From NCBI GenBank assembly GCA_964353185.1, contig CAYGUV010000013.1, positions 1 through 44,725 of the forward strand: a stretch of 44,725 bases of DNA, read 5' to 3'. The position numbers were made by a program, and so were the translations under genes. Under the pieces are notes generated by a model. It ran no database searches and was not told the DNA's origin. It was given only the letters and a program-made list of their open reading frames with translations. Shown one piece after another: positions 40,979 through 44,725 of the stretch. Numbering within the stretch: the stretch's first letter is position 1; each line of letters begins with the position of its first letter. The DNA is from GCA-2708415 sp964353185 (lineage in GTDB: Bacteria > Pseudomonadota > Alphaproteobacteria > Micavibrionales > Micavibrionaceae).

Positions 40979-41565
40979 TTGTCATCGGCCTTACAGGATC
41001 AATCGGTATGGGGAAAAGTACTGTTGCCCGCATGTTTGGAATGATGGGGGGTGGCATTCATGATTCTGACGCGTGCGTGAAAAAGGCGTTGAACCCTTAT
41101 GGAAAGGCGTTTGAGGCCGTCGCCTTAACATTTCCGATGGCGTGGGATAAGAAGAAATATGTTTTAAAAAAAGATGTTTTGTCCGATTTAATTTTTTACG
41201 ATAAAAAGGCACGTCAAAAATTAGAAAATATTTTGCACCCGATTGTACAGGCGGATCAAAAGAAATTTTTATTGCAACAAAGGCAATTGGGCCGAAAATT
41301 TTGTGTATTGGATATTCCCTTATTATTTGAAACAAATGCGGATAAGCGGGTTGATTATACGGTAGTTGTTGATGCTCCATATTTTATCCAAGCGCAGCGT
41401 GTATTGCGGCGACCCAAAATGACACCTGAAAAATTTGAACAGATATTATTAACGCAAATACCCAATGATGAAAAATGTGCATTGGCTAATTTTGTTATAC
41501 AAACGGGTTTGGGAAAAGCATATAGTATGAAACAAGTAAAACTTATTTTGAAAGAACTCACGTGA
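40975..41565 (+). CDS. coaE: Dephospho-CoA kinase
   Basis: A 196-residue P-loop kinase, the last step of coenzyme A synthesis. P-loop GLTGSIGMGKST at residues 4-15, HDSDAC for substrate binding, and a lid region with RVLRRPKM. Start ATG 40975 overlaps the aroE stop (ATGA); an in-frame codon at 40921 would run deep into aroE and is rejected. Its TGA overlaps the GTG of the next gene. Confidence 0.96.
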   Translation: MIVIGLTGSIGMGKSTVARMFGMMGGGIHDSDACVKKALNPYGKAFEAVALTFPMAWDKKKYVLKKDVLSDLIFYDKKARQKLENILHPIVQADQKKFLLQQRQLGRKFCVLDIPLLFETNADKRVDYTVVVDAPYFIQAQRVLRRPKMTPEKFEQILLTQIPNDEKCALANFVIQTGLGKAYSMKQVKLILKELT

Positions 41566-42260
41566 AAACATTAATTTTATGTCATAAATCAAAATCTGAT
41601 GCAGGAGCGCTTGAAGATATGTTGCGTGCGCGCGGCGCGGATATTGATTTGCACCTTGCCTTTGATGAAGGGGTGAGGGGTATTGATACGGGCCATCATG
41701 ATTTAACAATCTTTATGGGCGGGCCAATGGGCGCGTATCAGAATGATTTATTCCCCTATCTTGATGAAGAGATTGATTATATCAAACGCCGTATAGATTT
41801 GGGTAAACCTTATCTAGGGGTGTGTTTGGGCGGCCAATTATTGGCCAAAGCCATGGGCGCAGATAATTTCCCAGGCAAGGCGGGTAAAGAAATTGGCTGG
41901 CATAGTATTAATGTGAATGAAGCCGGTATGAAAGCTCCGCTAAGACATTTGGATCAATCTTTTACCAAGATGATGCAATGGCATGGTGATACATTTACAT
42001 TGCCCAAAGAGGTGACGTTATTGGCATCGTCGCCTTTATATGAGAACCAAGCTTTTGCATATGAAAATGCATTAGGGTTTCAATTTCATCCCGAAGTCAC
42101 CAATAAAAATATTGAATTATGGCTGGCATTAGGCCAAGCAGAATTACAACAAGTCGGATTAAATGTTAAATTACTGCGTGAGCAAACTTTAGAAAATTTA
42201 GACACCTTGGATAAACAGCGAACATTGTTTTTTAATGAGTGGATTGAAAGTGTTTTATAA
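41562..42260 (+). CDS. Class I glutamine amidotransferase-like protein
   Basis: A 232-residue stand-alone GATase-1 domain. The nucleophile is Cys88 in GVCLGGQ, and the His/Glu of the triad are His176 and Glu178 in FQFHPEV, so the site is intact. It resembles COG0518 proteins (GMP-synthase glutaminase-like), which act as glutaminases or gamma-glutamyl peptidases. The acceptor is not known. GTG start at 41562 overlaps the coaE stop (GTGA), and its TAA overlaps the dnaQ ATG. Many alphaproteobacteria have coaE and dnaQ side by side, so this gene looks inserted while keeping coupled translation. Confidence 0.9.
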   Translation: MKTLILCHKSKSDAGALEDMLRARGADIDLHLAFDEGVRGIDTGHHDLTIFMGGPMGAYQNDLFPYLDEEIDYIKRRIDLGKPYLGVCLGGQLLAKAMGADNFPGKAGKEIGWHSINVNEAGMKAPLRHLDQSFTKMMQWHGDTFTLPKEVTLLASSPLYENQAFAYENALGFQFHPEVTNKNIELWLALGQAELQQVGLNVKLLREQTLENLDTLDKQRTLFFNEWIESVL

Positions 42261-42961
42261 TGGTACGTGAAATTGTTTTTGATACAGAAACCACAGGATT
42301 TGACCCAGAAACAGGGGATCGATTGGTTGAAATTGGCTGTATTGAGTTGGAAAACCATATGCCAACGGGCAATAATTTTCATGTTTACATCAACCCCGAA
42401 CGGGATGTCCCTGCGGAGGTTGTTGCGGTACACGGGCTTGATAATGAGCGATTAAAAGATGAGCCAACATTTGGTGAAATTGTTGGTGATTTTGTTGATT
42501 TCATTGGTATGGATTCAAAATTAATCGCGCATAACGCCGAATTTGATATGAAATTTATCAATGCAGAATTGAAAATGTTTGGCTTCCCCTCAATCGATCC
42601 GCGCCGCGTCATTGATACATTACCGATGGCGCGTAAGAAATTTCCTGGAAGCCCAGCCAACCTTGATGCGCTTTGCCGTCGATTTGGGATTGATAACACC
42701 GCGCGCACGCTTCATGGCGCGTTGCTCGACTCCGAATTATTGGCCGAAGTGTATATGGAGTTGTTAGGCGGTCGTCAGCGCGGATTAAAAATTGAAGGTG
42801 ATAAAAGATCTGCGGGCAAAAGTGAGATACAAAATTCCTCCCTCAACAAAAATCGCCCCTTTCGCGAGCCACGCCAGTTTGTCGTCAGTAATGATGAAGC
42901 CGCCGCGCATCAATTGATGATTGACGCGATAGGGGATAGCGCGCTTTGGAAGAAACAATAA
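42260..42961 (+). CDS. dnaQ: DNA polymerase III epsilon subunit (proofreading exonuclease)
   Basis: A 233-residue DEDD exonuclease. Exo I FDTETTG (Asp8, Glu10), Exo II HNAEFDMKF and Exo III HGALLDSELL (H-x4-D, the DEDDh form) are all intact. It removes mismatched 3' ends during replication. The C-terminal ~60 residues, basic and then polar, should bind the alpha subunit. It is the last gene of the ppsR operon (start overlaps the previous stop by one base, TAATG). No strong terminator follows in the 46 bp before the convergent gene. Confidence 0.96.
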   Translation: MVREIVFDTETTGFDPETGDRLVEIGCIELENHMPTGNNFHVYINPERDVPAEVVAVHGLDNERLKDEPTFGEIVGDFVDFIGMDSKLIAHNAEFDMKFINAELKMFGFPSIDPRRVIDTLPMARKKFPGSPANLDALCRRFGIDNTARTLHGALLDSELLAEVYMELLGGRQRGLKIEGDKRSAGKSEIQNSSLNKNRPFREPRQFVVSNDEAAAHQLMIDAIGDSALWKKQ

Positions 42962-43007
42962 GCTTTATTTCACACAATAGTTTTATCAAAAATCCTATTC
43001 GTTCTTT

Positions 43008-44725
43008 TTAAAGTGCGGAATGTTTTGACGCTTCGATTGCTGCGTTATCATTGCTTGCCTGATTTTGAATTTCAATGGCCTCTAAACGTTTAAGGATATC
43101 TTGGTTTTGCAATTTAAGTGTGTCGACCTCGGATTTTAATAATTTGTTTTCTGTTTCTAGCGCGCCTAGGCGATCAAAAATCTTTATAATATCGGCATAA
43201 ATTTCTTTGATACTTTCAATTATAACGGGAATGATACGATGATAACTGACAGATTTAAACCCTGCAATTTCTTCATCCATTGCTTCGGGTAATACCTTTT
43301 CAACGTCTTGGGCGATAACACCAACGTCATGGGGGCGTGCCTCGTAACGCTTAACAGATTGTTGCTCATCCCAGCGCCAGTCAAAGAATACACCTTTTAA
43401 TCCCATCAAAATTTCTTTTGGATTTTTAATTGTTTCAATATTTTTCTTTAATCGAATATCGGATTCTGAAGTAATACAAGAGGTGGCGTTATCATCGTTG
43501 TTTGTATCAACACAAACAGTTCCACCTTTTACTTCTAATTTTCCATCATTCGGCGTGTTCGTACCGATTCCGACATTGCCGTTGGCTAGAACAATAAGAC
43601 TTGGATTATAAGTTGCGCCACTATTTGTGGAAGTAGACATACCAAATATTGTATCTGTTCCTGCGCCATCACCAAACTGTATTGCGTGTCTGTTCCCGCC
43701 TTCTTCCGAAGCAAAGGTAATACGTCTGGCCGAGTTGGTGCCCGTGTTCATCCCTAGGGAGTATGGATCATCATTGGTCGCAACCGCATTATTCACAATT
43801 AATTGCATCGTTGCCGCGGTTCCCACTTCTAAAAGGGAGGCGGGGTTTGTGTTGCCGATACCTACTTGTGGTGTTCCTGTATTATAATAAATGTCGTTGC
43901 CTGCCCCATTTGTCCATTGGCTACCGCCGCCGCCAAAGGCGACCCAAGAGGTTGTTCCACCATCACACATTTCAAGGCCATCTGATGTTGCGTTTAGGCG
44001 CAATGCTCCATCTTTGTTTGCCGCACAAGCGGTTCCTGAATCGTTAGAAAGAAGAAGTGATCCGCCTTCGATGGCGAGAACGTTTGTTGCGGTGATATCT
44101 TCAGCAGTTTGATTACCGAAAAAGACAGCAAAAGATTCATTTCCTGAAACTTGTGGGGGTGCGCCGAGCGGATTACCTAAGCCAAATACAACGGAATTAC
44201 TTCCTCCTGCTGTGGCTGACTCACCAGCAGCAAAGCTGGCGTTACCAGAGGCCGTTACATTAGAGCCTAGAGCAACGGCACTTGAATTGCTTGCAGATGC
44301 GTTTGTTCCTGCTGCTATAGAACTATTTCCAGAAGCATTAGATCTATCACCTGTTGCAACACTTGCAGAGCCTGATGCTGTTGTTCCATCACCAATTGCA
44401 AAAGAATTGGTTCCGCTAGCTTCAACATTGACACCGTATGCAAAGCTTCTGAATCCAATATTTGCGTCTTGCCACGCTGTATCGCCTAATTCAATTTGCC
44501 CGCCACGAAATGCAGATCTATTTGAGGCATAAAAAGCATGAAATGCATCCCCATCTAAACCAGCGGCTGTAGAGTTAGAGGCTGAATTGATAATATTAAA
44601 TCCTTCACGCGTAATGTGTGTTGTGTTGTCCGTGAAGAGGGATGAGCCGGCTCCTGAACCGACAGTCACATTGATTAAATCACCAGCGGAATCTTTTGCT
44701 TTTAATTCAATTTCATCATTGGCCG
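43008..44725 (-). CDS. Surface or fibre protein with YadA-like head repeats and S74 chaperone domain, 5'-partial
   Basis: At least 572 residues; the frame stays open to the window edge, so the N-terminus is missing. Residues encoded at about 44.2-44.5 kb form collagen-like YadA head repeats (SxxxxGxxxxAxG units such as SSAVALGSNVTASG). Then come Gly/Asn-rich beta repeats with VGIGNTNP and VGIGTNTP, and a C-terminal peptidase S74 intramolecular chaperone starting ESDIRLKKNI, whose Ser and Lys are the self-cleavage residues, followed by a coiled coil. S74 domains fold trimeric fibres and then cut themselves off. A bacterial surface adhesin or a phage-type tail fibre are both possible; no other phage gene is in view. 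Confidence 0.85.
   Translation of the reverse strand, partial: ANDEIELKAKDSAGDLINVTVGSGAGSSLFTDNTTHITREGFNIINSASNSTAAGLDGDAFHAFYASNRSAFRGGQIELGDTAWQDANIGFRSFAYGVNVEASGTNSFAIGDGTTASGSASVATGDRSNASGNSSIAAGTNASASNSSAVALGSNVTASGNASFAAGESATAGGSNSVVFGLGNPLGAPPQVSGNESFAVFFGNQTAEDITATNVLAIEGGSLLLSNDSGTACAANKDGALRLNATSDGLEMCDGGTTSWVAFGGGGSQWTNGAGNDIYYNTGTPQVGIGNTNPASLLEVGTAATMQLIVNNAVATNDDPYSLGMNTGTNSARRITFASEEGGNRHAIQFGDGAGTDTIFGMSTSTNSGATYNPSLIVLANGNVGIGTNTPNDGKLEVKGGTVCVDTNNDDNATSCITSESDIRLKKNIETIKNPKEILMGLKGVFFDWRWDEQQSVKRYEARPHDVGVIAQDVEKVLPEAMDEEIAGFKSVSYHRIIPVIIESIKEIYADIIKIFDRLGALETENKLLKSEVDTLKLQNQDILKRLEAIEIQNQASNDNAAIEASKHSAL

Noticed and set aside
1..44725. tRNA, rRNA, CRISPR arrays and insertion sequences
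   Set aside because: I looked for tRNA T-loop patterns, regular spaced repeats and transposase motifs and saw none.

Overview
The window reads as chromosomal DNA of an AT-rich alphaproteobacterium. Two gene strings typical of that class carry the assignment: GNAT/hslV/hslU with a HIT protein and an Smr-domain gene on the left, and leuS-lptE-holA / parB-parA-rsmG-mnmG-mnmE-rho-hemJ-hemH-hemE / ppsR-maf-aroE-coaE-dnaQ across the rest. An outer-membrane porin, LptE and several signal peptides show a diderm cell envelope. I cannot place it below class. It looks like a draft assembly: both 100-N gaps are flanked by the same 55 bases on each side, so they are unmerged contig overlaps rather than missing sequence.

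Layout. 1-4.8 kb: HIT protein, acetyltransferase, HslVU protease, an unknown gene and a secreted M23 peptidase. 4.8-9.0 kb: Smr protein (interrupted by the first false gap), two unknown genes, a winged-helix regulator without a recognisable receiver, an unknown gene and a YggS PLP protein. 9.1-14.4 kb: porin, DUF3576 lipoprotein, leuS and lptE. 14.4-16.5 kb: an inserted two-gene operon (FAD/NAD(P)-binding protein plus AhpD-like protein) behind what I read as a SAM-II-type riboswitch. 16.5-24.4 kb: holA, then parB, parA, rsmG, mnmG and mnmE with five perfect parS sites. 24.4-32.6 kb: rho and hemJ separated by several unknown genes, including a zinc-finger membrane protein and a fossil of the hemH 3' end. 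32.6-35.2 kb: hemH, hemE and a 457-bp intergenic region that is a good replication-origin candidate. 35.2-43 kb: unknown genes, a tandem paralogue pair, and the ppsR-maf-aroE-coaE-GATase-dnaQ operon, which is stitched together by stop/start overlaps. 43 kb to the edge: the C-terminal part of a large surface or fibre protein ending in an S74 self-cleaving chaperone domain.

How it fits together. Genes point away from the hemE intergenic region on both sides, parAB and the parS cluster lie 12-15 kb from it, and base skew seems to change sign there, so the window probably spans the chromosome origin and its centromere. parS sites are written into the codons of rsmG, mnmG and mnmE. The most novel-looking items are: (1) a shared structured element directly before the start codons of leuS and holA; (2) the SAM-II-like leader on genes with no known methionine role; (3) the hemH 3'-end fossil bracketing a one-gene cassette; (4) repeated promoters placed so close to ATG that the mRNAs would be leaderless.
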